A stretch of 64,000 nt of DNA from Gonatopus flavifemur (lineage: Eukaryota > Arthropoda > Insecta > Hymenoptera > Dryinidae), in NCBI GenBank assembly GCA_018340375.1, contig JAFFJZ010000049.1, forward strand, positions 992,001 to 1,056,000. The letters are read 5' to 3'. Position 1 is the stretch's first letter. Every line of letters begins with the position of its first letter. Both the position numbers and the translations under genes were made by a program. The notes beneath the pieces are model-generated. The model was not told where the DNA came from, ran no database searches, and saw only the letters and a program-made list of their open reading frames with translations. Shown piece by piece: positions 31,633 through 43,664 of this stretch.

Positions 31633-33663
31633 TACAGGGTGGGGCATTTAAAGTGTCGCGGGCGTTTTTTCCAAAAATAAAGTGAGATACGAGAAAATTT
31701 TTCGGACAAAAGTTGTAGGGTACCGAGGGGGACATCCGATGGTGGCTTTGGCTTTGACCTCAAATCTCATCTTCAAGGGCATTCTGAGATCAACTCTTGC
31801 TTTTCAAATAGCATCTCATATTTTTTACTGCAGATTTGGATTCTAGGTCAAAAATCAAGAAACTTTTGTCTGAACCATTTTCCTGAAATCCGCGAAAATG
31901 GCGCTCTAATCGATATTGTTCCATTTTGAATCTGACATTCGAATAACTCGGAAACGAAGGGTCTTGGAAGAGAATGTTTCGGACAAAAGTTGTCTGATTC
32001 CAAGGGGGACCCCTTGAACTGAAACGGAGGTGATGGGGTATAACAGACAAAACACAACACATTTCGTCTACATCACTTGGATAATTTTAATGCAGTAGAT
32101 GCTCAAAATGATGGCCTTCGACTTCAATACACATTTCAAAACGTTTTACAAAAGATTGCTGAACTCGTGCTAAAATATCTTCATTGATGCTCGCGCATGC
32201 ATTGATGATTCGTTGACGCATATTCTCAGGTGTAGTCGGTGCTTGTTGATAAACTGTATCTTTTATGTATCCCCATAAAAAAAAATCTGGAGAAGTAAGA
32301 TCCGGAGAACGGGCAGGCCAATGAACTGGTCCACGACGTCCTATCCATCGTCCAGGATAATCTCTGTCCAATATTTCTCGAGCTGTGACTGCATAATGGG
32401 ATGGACAACCATCGTGTTGATACCACATATTCAATCGTTCCTGAATAGGTATGTCTTCAAGTAATGTTGGAAGTACTTGATCTAAGAAATGTCTGTACTT
32501 CTCTCCATTTAGCGTATCTGCAATGAAGTACGGTCCAATTACTCGAGATCGAAAAATACCACACCAAACATTCACAGCCCATTGTCTTTGATGCTCTACT
32601 CGACGTAACCATCTTGGATTTTCTGTCGCCCAGTAATGCATATTATGTCGATTTACTTGACCATGATTGGTGAACGTCGACTCATCAGAAAATAATATGT
32701 TGATGAAGTTGTTATTGTGCATTTGCGCTAGACCCCATCGACAAAACTGTACACGATTTTCGAAATCATCACCGTGAAGGTCTTGATGCAAACAAATGTG
32801 ATACGGATGGAATTTGTGACGTTTCAGTATTCGAAGAACACTTCTTCGAGAAATTCCCGAATGGAGTTAATTTCACGAGAGCTCACGTGTGGATTATTGG
32901 CTACTGCAGCTAGTACATTAACTTCCGCATTTTCTCCGCTAACAGTTCTCATTGGATGTCGTTTTTCCCTTGTAACACTTCCCGTTTCTGAGAATAATTT
33001 TGTAATGCGTTGAAAATTCCTAATGGATGGCGTTGTTCTTTCAGGAAATCGTTCTGCATACAAGTCATATGCTTGTCTGGGGTTCTTATGCACTTCACCG
33101 TAAATGTAGATCATATCGATCTTTTCAGAAACCGTGTATCGGATATCCATGATTTTCAATTTGTCATAAACCAAGTAATAATCAAATGTAACTGACAAAC
33201 TGACTTTCAAAATCGTGAATTTTCACTGAACCCCGTCGTTTGTTTACATCGCGTGAGCTCTGAATGGTGGTAATGTAGACGATTGAAATGTGTTGTGTAT
33301 TGACAACTTTTGTACGAAACATTCTTCTGCAAGACCCTTCGTTTTCGAGTTATTCGAATGTCAGATTCAAAATGGAACAATATCGATTAGAGCGCCATTT
33401 TTGCGGATTCCAGGAAAATGGTTCAGGCAAAAGTTTCTTGGTTTTTGACCTAGAATCCAAATCTGCAGTAAAAAATATGAGATGCTATTTGAAAAGCAAG
33501 AGTTGATCTCAGAATGCCCTTGAAGATGAGATTTGAGGTCAAAGTCAAGGCCACCATCGGATGTCCTCCTCGGTACCCTACAACTTTTGTCCGAAAAATT
33601 TTCTCGTATCTCACTTTATTTTTGAAAAAAACGCCCGCGACACTTTAAATGCCCCACCCTGTA
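31633..33663 (-). mobile_element. DD41D Tc1/mariner-like transposon, copy B
   Basis: Termini TACAGGGTGGGGCATTTAAA and TTTAAATGCCCCACCCTGTA are flanked by TA (31631-31632 and 33664-33665). The terminal inverted repeats are about 400 bp: 31633-32050 and about 33285-33663. They share blocks such as GTGTCGCGGGCGTTTTTT, CGGACAAAAGTTGTAGGGTA and GCTATTTGAAAAGCAAGAG. One near-intact transposase gene lies between. Total length 2031 bp. Confidence 0.92.
32087..33210 (-). pseudogene. DD41D transposase of copy B, one frameshift
   Basis: The N-terminal piece (33210 to about 32865) has the DNA-binding region RYTVSEKIDMIYIYGEV, NPRQAYDLYAERFPERTTPS and VANNPHVSSREINSIR. One frame change near 32865 leads into SRRSVLRILKRHKFHPYHIC, and the frame then runs to 32087. 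The catalytic core is complete: ILFSDESTF (Asp 1), YQHDGCPSH (Asp 2) and SPDFFLWGYIKD (Asp 3). Forty-one residues separate the second and third Asp, which defines DD41D (the rosa-like group of Tc1/mariner). The C-terminus ends GHHFEHLLH. Apart from the single frameshift the protein looks whole, about 350 residues. Confidence 0.9.
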
Positions 33664-34320
33664 TAACCAAACCTTATTAAATAAAAATTACAGTAGTTCA
33701 TCAGATATTACCGATAAACCAGTGTATTGAATTATGGAATTCACATCTATGCATGCCAATTATCCTTACTTTCCAGAATGATTATTGACACAAAAATGTC
33801 TCACACAAAATTCATCCTGTAAATCATCCAACTAAAATTCCTCTCTCCCCTTAATCAATAATTCCATTCTGCAAAAACAAACGAAGGTTGGCTGAGCATT
33901 AGTTGCCAACCCTCGTCAACTTTTGAACAATCACAATCCTGAAATTGTTCCCGTACTCACTATCGGTCATCAAGACTACCGATATGACAATTGGACCAGG
34001 GTTGGCTCAGCATTGGCTGTTAGTGTTGATCCGATTTTGGGCAATTGGCATATGAAAGGTCTGAAACATATCTGATTGGAATAATTGCACAATCAAATGG
34101 TTGAGGATAGACATGTCCAGTCGTCAGCATTGACAGCCGACGTTGGGCCGATCCTCGACCATTGATCGTTCAAATTCTACAAACAATGATTATATTGCCT
34201 GTAAATAACAACAGAGACCCACAAAACCCTATAATATGTATACCTTGATACATTGGGTCAGCATTGACACAAGGCTGGCTCAACCTTGGCCCAGCATAGA
34301 ACCAAAATTGTTCGAAAATG
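33664..34320. repeat. AT-rich region with repeated GGTTGGCTCAGCATTGG-type motifs
   Basis: Variants of the motif occur near 33891 (GGTTGGCTGAGCATTAGTTG), 34002 (GGTTGGCTCAGCATTGGC), 34118 (CAGCATTGACAGCCGACGTT), 34256 (GGGTCAGCATTGACA) and 34273 (GGCTGGCTCAACCTTGGCCC). The spacing is irregular. They look like a short interspersed palindromic motif cluster. No gene seen. Confidence 0.45.
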
Positions 34321-35613
34321 CATTCAACACAATCCTTCTCCTTCTCTCTACCCGAACTTTCGACAAAATAGTTCGTCTTGATAAGATGAGGTGAGTAATT
34401 CTCTCAGATATAACTTTTTGTGTGTTATTAACAATTCATGAAACTCTATTAGATGATGAAACTCGAATCTTTCTATTCCTGAACAAATTAAAATTGTAAT
34501 CCAAACTCTATGCAAAAGATGAATTTTAGATATCTTTCTCAATAACTAAATCTAAAAATAAACGACTTGTAACAAAAATAATTAATCATTTGCATAATAT
34601 CTACATGTGGTAACATAAGAATTCGATAATTCACAAATAAACTATGTATACACCTTCAAATAATTGATTCAGAAAAGTTTTCAAATATAACTCCTGTATT
34701 ATAACTCATAGAAAATCGATTAAAAAACTCAATTGAATAAATATTCATACCCTATTATAATGGAATATTCATAAAATGTAATAACTAATAGTTAATGCAA
34801 AACCCAATAGTTAAGGAAAATTGAACAGTTTTAATTTGAAGGTCATTATAAAGAAGGAAAGAATATATATACAGATAAGGATAAATAGTGATACAAGTAG
34901 AAAGGGGAATAGGCAGTACCTGAACAAAAGAGAATGGAGAATTTTCTCATAGTACACCCCTCTTCGATAAGCAAGCACAAATCCTAGAACTTAATGAGAT
35001 ATAACACTCCTCGAAGGTTTGCATATTTTCCATTTCCCCTGTTTCCAATACTTTCAGCCAAACCCTATTTCCCCCACTATTGAAGTTTTTTCCCTTCCAT
35101 AACAAAACCGAGGTGATGTTATAAGTGAAGCTCGTCATGAAAATCAGAACTGTGTTTCCCTCCTTGAGAACTGTTTCTCTCAAAGAGAAAACTTCGAGAA
35201 GTTCTTTTACGTTACTCTAGTCACTCTAGAGCAATGCAGTTTTAGATGCATTGTTGGACCCTAGTGTTAACGTAATTTGGAAAAAGATCAAATTCAACTT
35301 CAATATTCTGAAAAAAAATATATATATAAAATTTTCAACAAATTCAATTTCAAACAATTACAAATTCTCAAACATTGAAGAGTAAGTTTCCAAACATTCA
35401 AAAGCCTCTATTTTATTTTTCTTTTCTCTGTTTCTCTTTCCAATTTAGATCAAATATCTAAATTCTTATATTGAATCGTCATTTTAGAGAACTTCACATT
35501 CTTTTAGATGGGAATAAAATTTTAACAGTATAAGATTCCATCTCACTCATAAATTTTCGAGTGAACAGACACAATCAAATATCTGTTCTATCGTTGTCTC
35601 TTCTTTTCTCTAG
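34321..35613. other. Mostly unassigned AT-rich sequence
   Basis: A minus-strand frame at 35183-34947 (78 codons, hydrophobic VLIFMTSFTYNITSVLLW then VWLKVLETGEMEN) is protein-like in composition but unrecognised and lacks supporting signals. A GATGAGGTGAGTAA donor-like site lies near 34385-34398. I do not call a gene. Confidence 0.3.
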
Positions 35614-35810
35614 TGAAAGCTCAATTAGACCGAGATATCGAAATTCTGCAAGCCCGAGTAGACGGATGTAGAAAACGAATAAAAATCAAGCAACTCAGGA
35701 TCCGCACAGAAACTCTTCCTCTAAAAGGCCCCCTCCGAAAGAAATTTATTTCTAATTGGACAAATGATGGAAAAGTATTAGAGAGAATTCTCCCTAAGTT
35801 AGAGAATTAA
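35614..35810 (+). other. Exon-like reading frame, coiled-coil-like
   Basis: A strong pyrimidine tract and acceptor (GTTGTCTCTTCTTTTCTCTAG ending 35613) lead directly into a frame of about 65 codons ending at TAA 35808-35810. The product is basic and heptad-like: AQLDRDIEILQARVDGCRKR, then LRKKFISNWTNDGKVLERIL. It could be a terminal exon of a host gene, but no matching upstream exon in phase was found, and no family is recognised. Confidence 0.35.
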
Positions 35811-37189
35811 AATTGTTTAGAAGTTCCTTGGAAGCCCGGAACGAACTAAATGTACAGAAAATTTATAATAAATCAGTAGGAAATAAAAATAACAAGTCAT
35901 AAATGAAAAACCCTCATCCGATTCATATTTCCCAGATCTAAATGATGGAAAACAGAGCTATGTGAATTCTTTTTTTTTCACTGATAAAAGCTCCTAAACT
36001 GATAGATCACTCCTTACAAACCTCTAGTGTCAAATCGAAACTTATAAAAAAAAAAACATTAGATAAGGCTTCAAAAATCACATCTATCCTTTGTATGACA
36101 AAAGCTTATATTTTCACTACTGGGCGAACCCCAGAGGGAGAATAACCAAATCTTCCCTTCTTCTTATATTCAATTTTCATTAAGTTAGTTCTTCTCTTTT
36201 CTTTTGTTCTATCGATCTTAATTCAACACTGAAAATTAAGAGATTCACCACATATACACGACACATAACTGAATTTTTACACTACAACTATGTAATACAC
36301 TCATCAGAATATATATTTCATACGTTTCAGCATGAATCAAACAATTTTTCATTCGATATACTCTTCCCCAGTCCTTGTAAAGGTCCTTCCTATCTGGAGT
36401 GGGGTATCGAAGGGGTTATCAAACTGGATTTAGTAACTCCTCAAAAACTAACCGCGTGTTATCGATGAATTGAAAAGTTTGACGTAACGATAATGAAGTG
36501 CTAAAGATAGTGACATATTCTTGAAGATTTCACAGGTCTACAATGATTTTGGTGCCGCTAAAACTAAAGCAGATTTTGAGTATATTCGATACCCTGACTC
36601 TGGAAATATACTTATTTTTTTAATGCTACGTGTAGTTTTCAAGAAATCGCAGGTGTAAAATAAAATGAAAATGCACGATTTTGAAACGTTTTATTCAATT
36701 ATTCCACACTTGAGGAACATTTTATCAAATTATTCTTCAAATTATCTCAAAATATGAGTCATTCTCTTCCAAATGCGATTAGGTTTGTTCAAATATCTTT
36801 TTTTTTCTCTGAGATACGACAGTTTGAAAATTGTGTTATTTCACCTATTCACTAAATCCATGAACACACAAATTTCAAATTGTCGTGTCACAATAAAAAA
36901 AAAGATATTCGAGCGAACTCAACGGCATTCGGAAGGGGATGGATTATATTTTGAGATGCATCTACTAGTTTCATGAGAAAAAATTACATTCTGACGTCAC
37001 GTAATCTCAAATATGTCGAAAAACGGTGTTTTTCACACTTTGACGTTGAAATATCTCAAAAACCACACGTAATAATGCAATTTTGAAGCCAGATTCTGAT
37101 TCAGCGCGCCAAAATACGTCGGAAAAGTATGATACAGTTGTTGCACCAAACAAAAAGTTCAATTTTGTAGGCCTGTGTTTTCTATGAGA
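35811..37189. other. Unassigned AT-rich sequence
   Basis: No coding motif or transposon terminus found. A segment near 36490-36530 (GATAGTGACATATTCTTGAAGAT) recurs near 38070, so part of this region belongs to the duplicated material described for 37190-38960. Confidence 0.4.
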
Positions 37190-37436
37190 ATCTATAGTTC
37201 GTAATTTTTCCTACGTTCCACAGTCTTTTTTCCATTCAACTGTGATTTGGAATATAAAACTATTCTATTGAGGATGATGGAATCATTTTTTGAAAAAATT
37301 TCTGAATAAATTTCTGTATGACTTAGAACATGACTAAAATCTTCCAAACCATTTGTCGAAATGAGCAGCTGTTTTTGAGACATAAGTATTTTAATGATCT
37401 GCTGTTCTTTGAGTACGACTATAATTGCGCCCTAGC

Positions 37437-37515
37437 CAAGCGAGTCTCGGTAGCTGAGCAGTCAAGGTGAACCGCTGCAACACTGTAGACCCGGGTTCAA
37501 GTCCTGAGTAGAGGA
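37437..37515 (+). repeat. tRNA-derived sequence, copy 1
   Basis: CTCGGTAGCTGAGCAGTCAA (A-box region) and CCCGGGTTCAAGTCCTGAG (B box) lie about 50 nt apart, as in a tRNA with a long variable arm. The same sequence recurs inside each arm of the compound inverted repeat, so it is a repeat rather than a single-copy tRNA gene. Confidence 0.6.
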
Positions 37516-38361
37516 TACGTTTTTTTACATACACAAGTTTCAGATCGATTGGACTATTAGTTCACAGAATACAGCAATATATTTATCAATGCGCAACAGA
37601 AATTTATCACAATTTGAGGACGTTCACCGACTGAATATCAAAGTCCATGCGAAACATTGTATTCACTCAATTTTTCAACCCAGGTCTATGTGTTTTGGGT
37701 CGGTGGATCCAAATATCGAATTAGTTTCACAAGAAATTTGAATTTTTTTGATGACTTGTGGTGCGAGCCCCTAGGCTGCGGCCTAGTCAGCCTATCCTTA
37801 AAGTCGGCCCTGGAAATTCAAATTACATAATCTTTCCAAATTGAACGATCATTTTACGAATTGCCATGGACTTTTAACCAGAGTTCTCATATGGTACATG
37901 AAAATATTTATATCAGATCAAGTCCCTATAAATTTCTAGGGACATACGAGTTCCTCATGACAAATTTCGATTCCTTGGGGATTCTCGAGTAGTATTTTGA
38001 ATCATCAATTCCTTACTGATTTTATAGTGCTGACAGATATGATATGATTATAATAAAGTGCCAATGAGTAGTGACATATTCTTGAAGATATTCTATGAGA
38101 ATCTATTGTTCGTACTTTTTCCTACGTTCCACAGTCTTTTTTCCATTCGACTGTGATTTGGAATATAAAACTATTCTATTTAGGATGATGGAAACATTTT
38201 TGGAAAAAATTTCTGAATGAATGAAAATTATGAAAAACGTTGAAGAATTTTCAATGTACATTGGTTAAGACTTTGAAGTGAATGTATTCAATTCATACTG
38301 ATATGATCGTTCATATGCATTTGGTATTCGTTGAGATAGCACTGAAAAAAGTTTGGTACTT

Positions 38362-38548
38362 GTTCTGCCATTTCAATGGGGTACAGCAATCGTACGTACG
38401 ACTTGGTCCGGCTCGTCCACCAAATCCGGCACAGGAGTTGCACGCGAGTACGACTTCAATTACGTTTAACATCTAAGCCAGATTGGGCGTGAGAGTCACA
38501 CTAAATTGTACGTACCAACGCTGCGCCTCATTGAAATGACTAGGCATG
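38362..38548. repeat. Imperfect palindrome, MITE-like
   Basis: CATTTCAATGGGGTACAGC (38369 onward) pairs with GCTGCGCCTCATTGAAATG (ending about 38547). GTACGTAC occurs in both arms. No target duplication seen. Confidence 0.5.
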
Positions 38549-39699
38549 ATTGAAATCACGCACTGAACTTCTTCCAGTGAGATAGAACCGATAAAAATCA
38601 GTGTCCGGAAGTGGAATGAATATAAGTATCTGTTGACCACTTTTTTCTAGGATGCACAGTTTTCGAGGAAAAAAAAACTCCCTATATCTTCGCACCAAGG
38701 AGCAATGTTTTTCAATATTAAACTCGTTCTAACTCGGTCATTTGACGATGCATCATAATGAATTTTGCGGATCCTGATTTGTAAGACTTCCGCAAAGACG
38801 ACAGTGTTGGAAAAAATCGTAAAAGTTATTAACAATGAATTAATTTTTTAATCCGAAGTGAAAACTATGTTTCTCATACATCGCATGAAAGAAGTGTCGA
38901 GGGAAATATGAGCTATAAAAAACTCCCAGTGACAAAGTTGTTCGTTAGGGTATGGACAAAGTTTTTGGGAAGTTTCAGATCGATTGGACTATTAGTTCAC
39001 AAAATACAGTGATATATTTATCAACGCGCAACAGGAATTTATCACAATTTGGGGTCGTTTACCGACTGAATATCAGAGTCCATGGGAAACATTGTATTCA
39101 CTCAATTTTTCAACCAAGGTCTATGTGTTTTGGGTCGGTGGATTCGAATATCGGATTAGTTTCACAAGAAATTTGAATTTTTTTGATGACTTGTAGTGCG
39201 AGCCCCTAGGCTGCAGCCTAGTCAGCCTATCCTTGAATCCGGTCCTGGATATTCAAATTCCATAATCTTTCCAAATTGAACGATCATTTTACGAATTGCC
39301 ATGGACTTTTAACCAGAGTTCTCATATGGTACATGAAAATATTTATATCAGATCAAGTCCCTATAAATTTCTAGGGACATATGAGTTCCTAATGACAAAT
39401 TTCGATTTCTTGGGAATTCTCATGTAGTATTTTGAATCATCAATTCCTTACTGATTTTATAGTTTTGACAGATATGAATCTGTCGTGTTCAATTATGTGC
39501 ATAGTTTGAATGGGAAAGGGACTATATCGTAATGATGTTTTTCGATTATATGATTCTTTCCCCATGGTTTTGATGATCGATATTAGACAAATTATCACCT
39601 GAATTATGACATGAGAAATTTTATTTGAACTGAGAAGATCTTGTTCTTTGTATAAGAAACATCTGAACATCTTCAAATCAATAAGGTAATCATTGTTAA

Positions 39700-39828
39700 C
39701 TTGATCACTTAGATAGGACCCTCAACTATCCATATATATACACTGATGGTCCTCATAAACTGGTACCCACAAGTACATTTACATATAATTCACTCGCGTA
39801 CTTAAAACGGGGCCCTCGGCTATCCATA
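39700..39828 (+). repeat. Minisatellite block, unit about 90-100 bp
   Basis: Units carry CTCAACTATCCATATATA, ACTGGTACCCACAAGTACAT and TTACATATAATTCACTC. The block is cut at 39828 by the DD41D transposon and resumes at 42125. Related blocks in reverse order lie at about 45400-45570, and in the same orientation at 46575-46765 and near 46870-46890. Confidence 0.65.
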
Positions 39829-42122
39829 TACAGGGTGTCCCATTTTAATTTCTATATCGGAATGACTCAAAAACAAGGGGTTTTGGAGGAAAATGTTCCG
39901 AACAAAAGTTGTGAGATTCCGAGGGGGACATCTGATGGTGACCTTGACTTTGGCTTCGGATCTCAACTTCAAGGTCATTCAGAGGTCAACTTCCGTTTTT
40001 CAAATGGAATCCCCTATTTCCAACTTCAGATTCACATTTGACGTTGGAAAACAAGAAACTTTTGTCTGAATCATTTTTCCGAATTTTGCATAGATGGCGC
40101 TCCAATCGATAAAAAATGAGTTTTATAAAACACTCGTATTCCTTTCTGTGTAAAACGACATTCAACTTCCCGGTGTTTTTTTCCAGCTTCTGAGGATTAC
40201 CGTCGCCATGAGAGTCACCCAATGTGCGCCACGAGGAGGTTGAGCGATCGGATTTCGCACATCTTTCAGGCCCTGGAAAGGGCCGATTGTCTGGACTGTA
40301 GAGGTGTGTAATTTTCCACGACAAACGCTCTGCAATATGTATGAAAATTCACCGTATCAAATGTTCGATATTTGCACCGTTGACCTGTTGGCATAACCTA
40401 ATTCGTCTCTGGAAATGTGGTTCTAACGACAAAAGCACAAGACGTGGAATTGTTCGGCAGACAGTTCGTATTCGGCGTTTCATGTCATCTCTGGTCGTTG
40501 GTGGTCTTTCATAAACTACATCTTTGATGAAACCCCATAAGTGAAAATCCAAAGGGGTAAGATCCGGAGACCTAGCCGGCCAGGCAATGTATCCACCGCG
40601 ACCAATCCATCTGTGTGGGTAAGATGTGTTCAAGAAATTTCTGACAATTGCAGCGTTATGAGGTGGTGCCCCATCATGTTGAAGCCACATCCTGTTCCGT
40701 GTGTAGAGATCAACATCTTCCAACATTCTTGGTAATTTGTCCCGAATCAATTGCAGATCATTTTCCTTCCTAACAGTATGTTGGAAGAAATAAGGACCAA
40801 TGATCTGACCATTCAAAATCCCACACTACACATTCAGAGTCCAGCGATGTTGATTGTCAACTTGTCGATGCCATCTGGGATTTTCAATTGACCAATAATG
40901 ACAATTATGTCTGTTCATAACACCGTTACTGCGAAATGTTGCCTCATCACTAAACATCACGTAATCGAAAAAAGCTGGCGGTTGCTCCAAGGCCCATTGA
41001 CCGAATTCAACCCTACGTCTAAGATCATCTTCACTTAATGCTTGCACCAATGTAATGTGGTAAGGATGATATTTACCAGATCTTACTATGCGGTGTGCCG
41101 TTGATCTTGGGATACCTAATTGGTGCTGGATTTCTCTGGTACTAACGTGAGGATTCAGGTGCACCATTCCTAAAACGGCTACTGAGCGTGCATCCATACG
41201 ATTTCCATCATAACGCCTTCTGACTGGTGGGATATTCATTCTTTCAACTCGTCTTTCTATTGAGCGTATCGCCTGAAGTGAAGGCTGGCGTCTATTTGGA
41301 TACCTCTCTCCATACAATCTTGATGCTGCAGCACAATTACGTCGACATTCTCCTAGTATCAGGAGAATATCAAGTATTCCACCCCAAGGGTAATCCATGG
41401 TATTGAGACCTTCACAACACTGATCAAAGATCTTCTTCAAGTTTGAATCGTATATCGAAAAGAATTTGTGAATGAATGAAGGATATTAAGCATTCCGTTT
41501 CACTTATGTTTGTAAACAATGCTCTAGTATGAACTTTCTTGTTCATAATAAACACAAGTATTGTTTTGTACTTGTGTTTGACAACAATTCACAGTAACGG
41601 TACTGCGAACAGACATAATTGTCAATATTGGTCGATGGAAAATCCCAGCTAGGTCTACGGATCTTACCACTTTGGATTTTTACTCATGGAAGTTCATCAA
41701 ATTTTCAGGGTCACAAAGATGTGCAAGATCCAATCGCTCAACCTCCTCGTGGTGCACATTGGGTAATTCTAATGGCGACGGTAATCCTTAGAAGCTGAAA
41801 GAAAAAACACTGGACAAGTGTTTCATAAAACTCATTTTTTATCGATTAGAGCACCATCTGTGCGGAATTCGGAAAAATGATTCAGACAAAAGTTTCTTGT
41901 TTTACAACGTCAAATCTGAATCTGCAGTCGAAAATAGGGGATTCTATTCAAGGAACAAAAGTTGACCTCTGAATGACCTTGAAGTTGAGATCCGAGGCCA
42001 AAGTCAAGGTCACCATCAGATGTCCCCCTCGGAATCTCACAACTTTTGTTGGAAACATTTTCCTCCAAAACTCCTCGTTTTTGAGTTATTCCGATATAAA
42101 GATTAAAATGGGACACCCTGTA
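39829..42122 (-). mobile_element. DD41D Tc1/mariner-like transposon, copy C
   Basis: Termini TACAGGGTGTCCCATTTTAA and TTAAAATGGGACACCCTGTA are flanked by TA (39827-39828 and 42123-42124). The inverted repeats are about 430 bp (39829-40260 and 41700-42122). They share blocks such as GTTGTGAGATTCCGAGGGGG, TTTTGCATAGATGGCGCTCC-like and CTCAACCTCCTCGTGG. One transposase gene lies between. Total length 2294 bp. It is inserted in a minisatellite unit of the compound inverted repeat. Confidence 0.92.
40349..41440 (-). pseudogene. DD41D transposase of copy C, one nonsense codon
   Basis: One minus-strand frame of 364 codons, interrupted only by a TAG at 40823-40825, where the homologous position in copy B (NVWCGIF) has Trp. 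The likely start is the Met of MDYPWGG near 41401. The N-terminal DNA-binding region includes CAAASRLYGERYPNRRQPSL, NPHVSTREIQHQLGIPRST and SGKYHPYHITLVQ. The catalytic core has DYVMFSDEATF (Asp 1), WLQHDGAPPH (Asp 2) and LTPLDFHLWG (Asp 3). Forty-one residues separate the last two, which defines DD41D. The C-terminus ends NGANIEHLIR. Copies B and C belong to the same group but are clearly different families. Confidence 0.9.
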
Positions 42123-42350
42123 TATACACTAAAGAACCCCACAAGTATATTTACATATAATTTGATCCCGTACTTACAAAGAGGGGTTGTCAAACGTGGG
42201 GACACCGATTTTGATGAAACTTCGCTGGTTTGTAGGATTTAGTATATGACTAAAATCCTCCACACCATTCATCGAAATGAGCAGCTGTTTTTGAGACATG
42301 GGTATTTTAATGATCTGCTGTTCTTTGAGCACGACTATAATTGCGCCTTA

Positions 42351-42404
42351 ACTGAGCGAGTCTCGGTAGCTGAGCGACCAAGGTGGACGACTACAACACT
42401 GTAG
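42351..42404 (+). repeat. tRNA-derived sequence, copy 2, split by an insertion
   Basis: GAGTCTCGGTAGCTGAGCGA and GGACGACTACAACACTGTAG match the first half of the copy at 37437. The B-box half (ACCCGGGTTCAAGTTCCGAG) lies at 44383-44402, on the other side of the CATATATG element. Confidence 0.6.
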
Positions 42405-42764
42405 CTCTAGTGGGAATGAATCATATATGGCCCATATATGACCCATATATGATCCATATATGATTCCCACAAAACATATATGACCATATATGCCCCATAT
42501 ATGTGACCGAAGCTTCATCAGTGATACATATAAAGCATATATGGTACCGCGCGCAACATATATGTTTGCAGGAAACGGTCGAAAACATGTATGATTCATA
42601 TTTGGTATAATTCTTTGCTATGTATGAATCATTTCGTATCGGATTTTCCAAGAGTTCATGAATATTTTTGGAATGGTTATCCCGAATTCTCTGTTGAAAA
42701 ATGTGAAATACGTATCATTTGTTTCTTTTTTTCTTATTCTATTATGATTTCAGGTTTATAACAT

Positions 42765-43019
42765 ATGTCGAAGTTCTTGGTCTCTAAAACTGACTTTTTT
42801 TCGAATGCCTGTATCTTGGAAAGCTTTCAATACAAAAAATTGTTACCAAGGCATGGAACTCAGGATTTCGCCTCAACTTTTCACAAAGTCAAGAGAAAAT
42901 TTCTTTCCAAGGACGTATTTTGCCGTAATTCGACGATGGGAGTGAAAAGAGTATTTCATTCAAATTCGAATACGTTTGATTTTCAAATTTCACAAGCAAA
43001 ACTAATTCCTGGAACGTAA
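42765..43019 (+). other. 84-codon ORF inside the CATATATG element
   Basis: A pyrimidine tract and acceptor TTATTCTATTATGATTTCAG end at about 42753, twelve bases before the ATG. The product is Lys/Phe/Ser-rich (FLVSKTDFFSNACILESFQY; TFHKVKRKFLSKDVFCRN) and ends at TAA. No family recognised. It could be a remnant of the element's own gene, a captured exon or chance. Confidence 0.3.
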
Positions 43020-43509
43020 CGATAATTTCCGTTTCGTTTTCGAAAATGGTACTCCACGGCATTCGAGAGATCTAGACAAAACAAGGCCGGCCTGAGAACT
43101 CCGCGTGCTCGATTATTCAAGATTTGTAATGTAGCATAGACACGAGACATTTCATGGACGGATTGATGTGTAATTTCAAGTTATTGAGTTATCTTTTTTG
43201 TCTTGTTTCATTTATATTTGTTGAATGTCGTAGGCAATTACCATTTTCAGAACTGAACCAAAAGTATTGCTATGCACCATAGATCGATCGTGTTTGTTAA
43301 ATAAAAAAATTAACCCGTTGAGGTCACACTTCAAAGTACTTACGTAAAAGTTACACAGGGTCTTTCGGACCCCAAACCAAAGCAACAGATGCCATTCACG
43401 CAGTCTTTCAAATATTGTTGCAGATTCCTCGGTAAAATTTACATGTCGGTGTTTTTGACAATAACAGAAGGCAGCACAAATTGAAATTCACGACAAGCAC
43501 TGTAAGCTA

Positions 43510-43664
43510 CCCTGACGAAAATTTCTGTCATAATTTCTCATAATTTCTCATTCTCCCAATTCATGGAGAAAATATGAGAAAGAACAATAGAATTCCTCAT
43601 GTTTCCTCCATGAATTGGGACGATGCGAAATTATGGGAAATGATGACAAAAATTTTCGTCAGGG
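43510..43664. mobile_element. 155-bp MITE with TA flanks
   Basis: CCCTGACGAAAATTTCTGTC (43510) pairs with GACAAAAATTTTCGTCAGGG (ending 43664). Inner CCCAATTCATGGAG pairs with CTCCATGAATTGGG. TA lies on both sides (43508-43509 and 43665-43666). A Tc1/mariner-type MITE nested in the CATATATG element. Confidence 0.85.

Noticed and set aside
34320..35810. Two-exon gene joining the donor near 34390 to the exon at 35614
   Set aside because: The reading phases of the only open frames do not match across the proposed junction.
37437..37515. Functional tRNA gene
   Set aside because: The Pol III boxes are good, but the sequence recurs in repeat arms, no clean acceptor stem was found, and copy 3 is truncated.
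40826..41440. Separate gene from the one at 40349-40816
   Set aside because: Both are the same frame of one DD41D transposase separated by a single TAG codon.
42431..42600. Regularly repeated CATATATG units resembling a CRISPR-like array
   Set aside because: Units are adjacent without unique spacers, degenerate and AT-rich. They lie just inside transposon ends, and the setting is eukaryotic.
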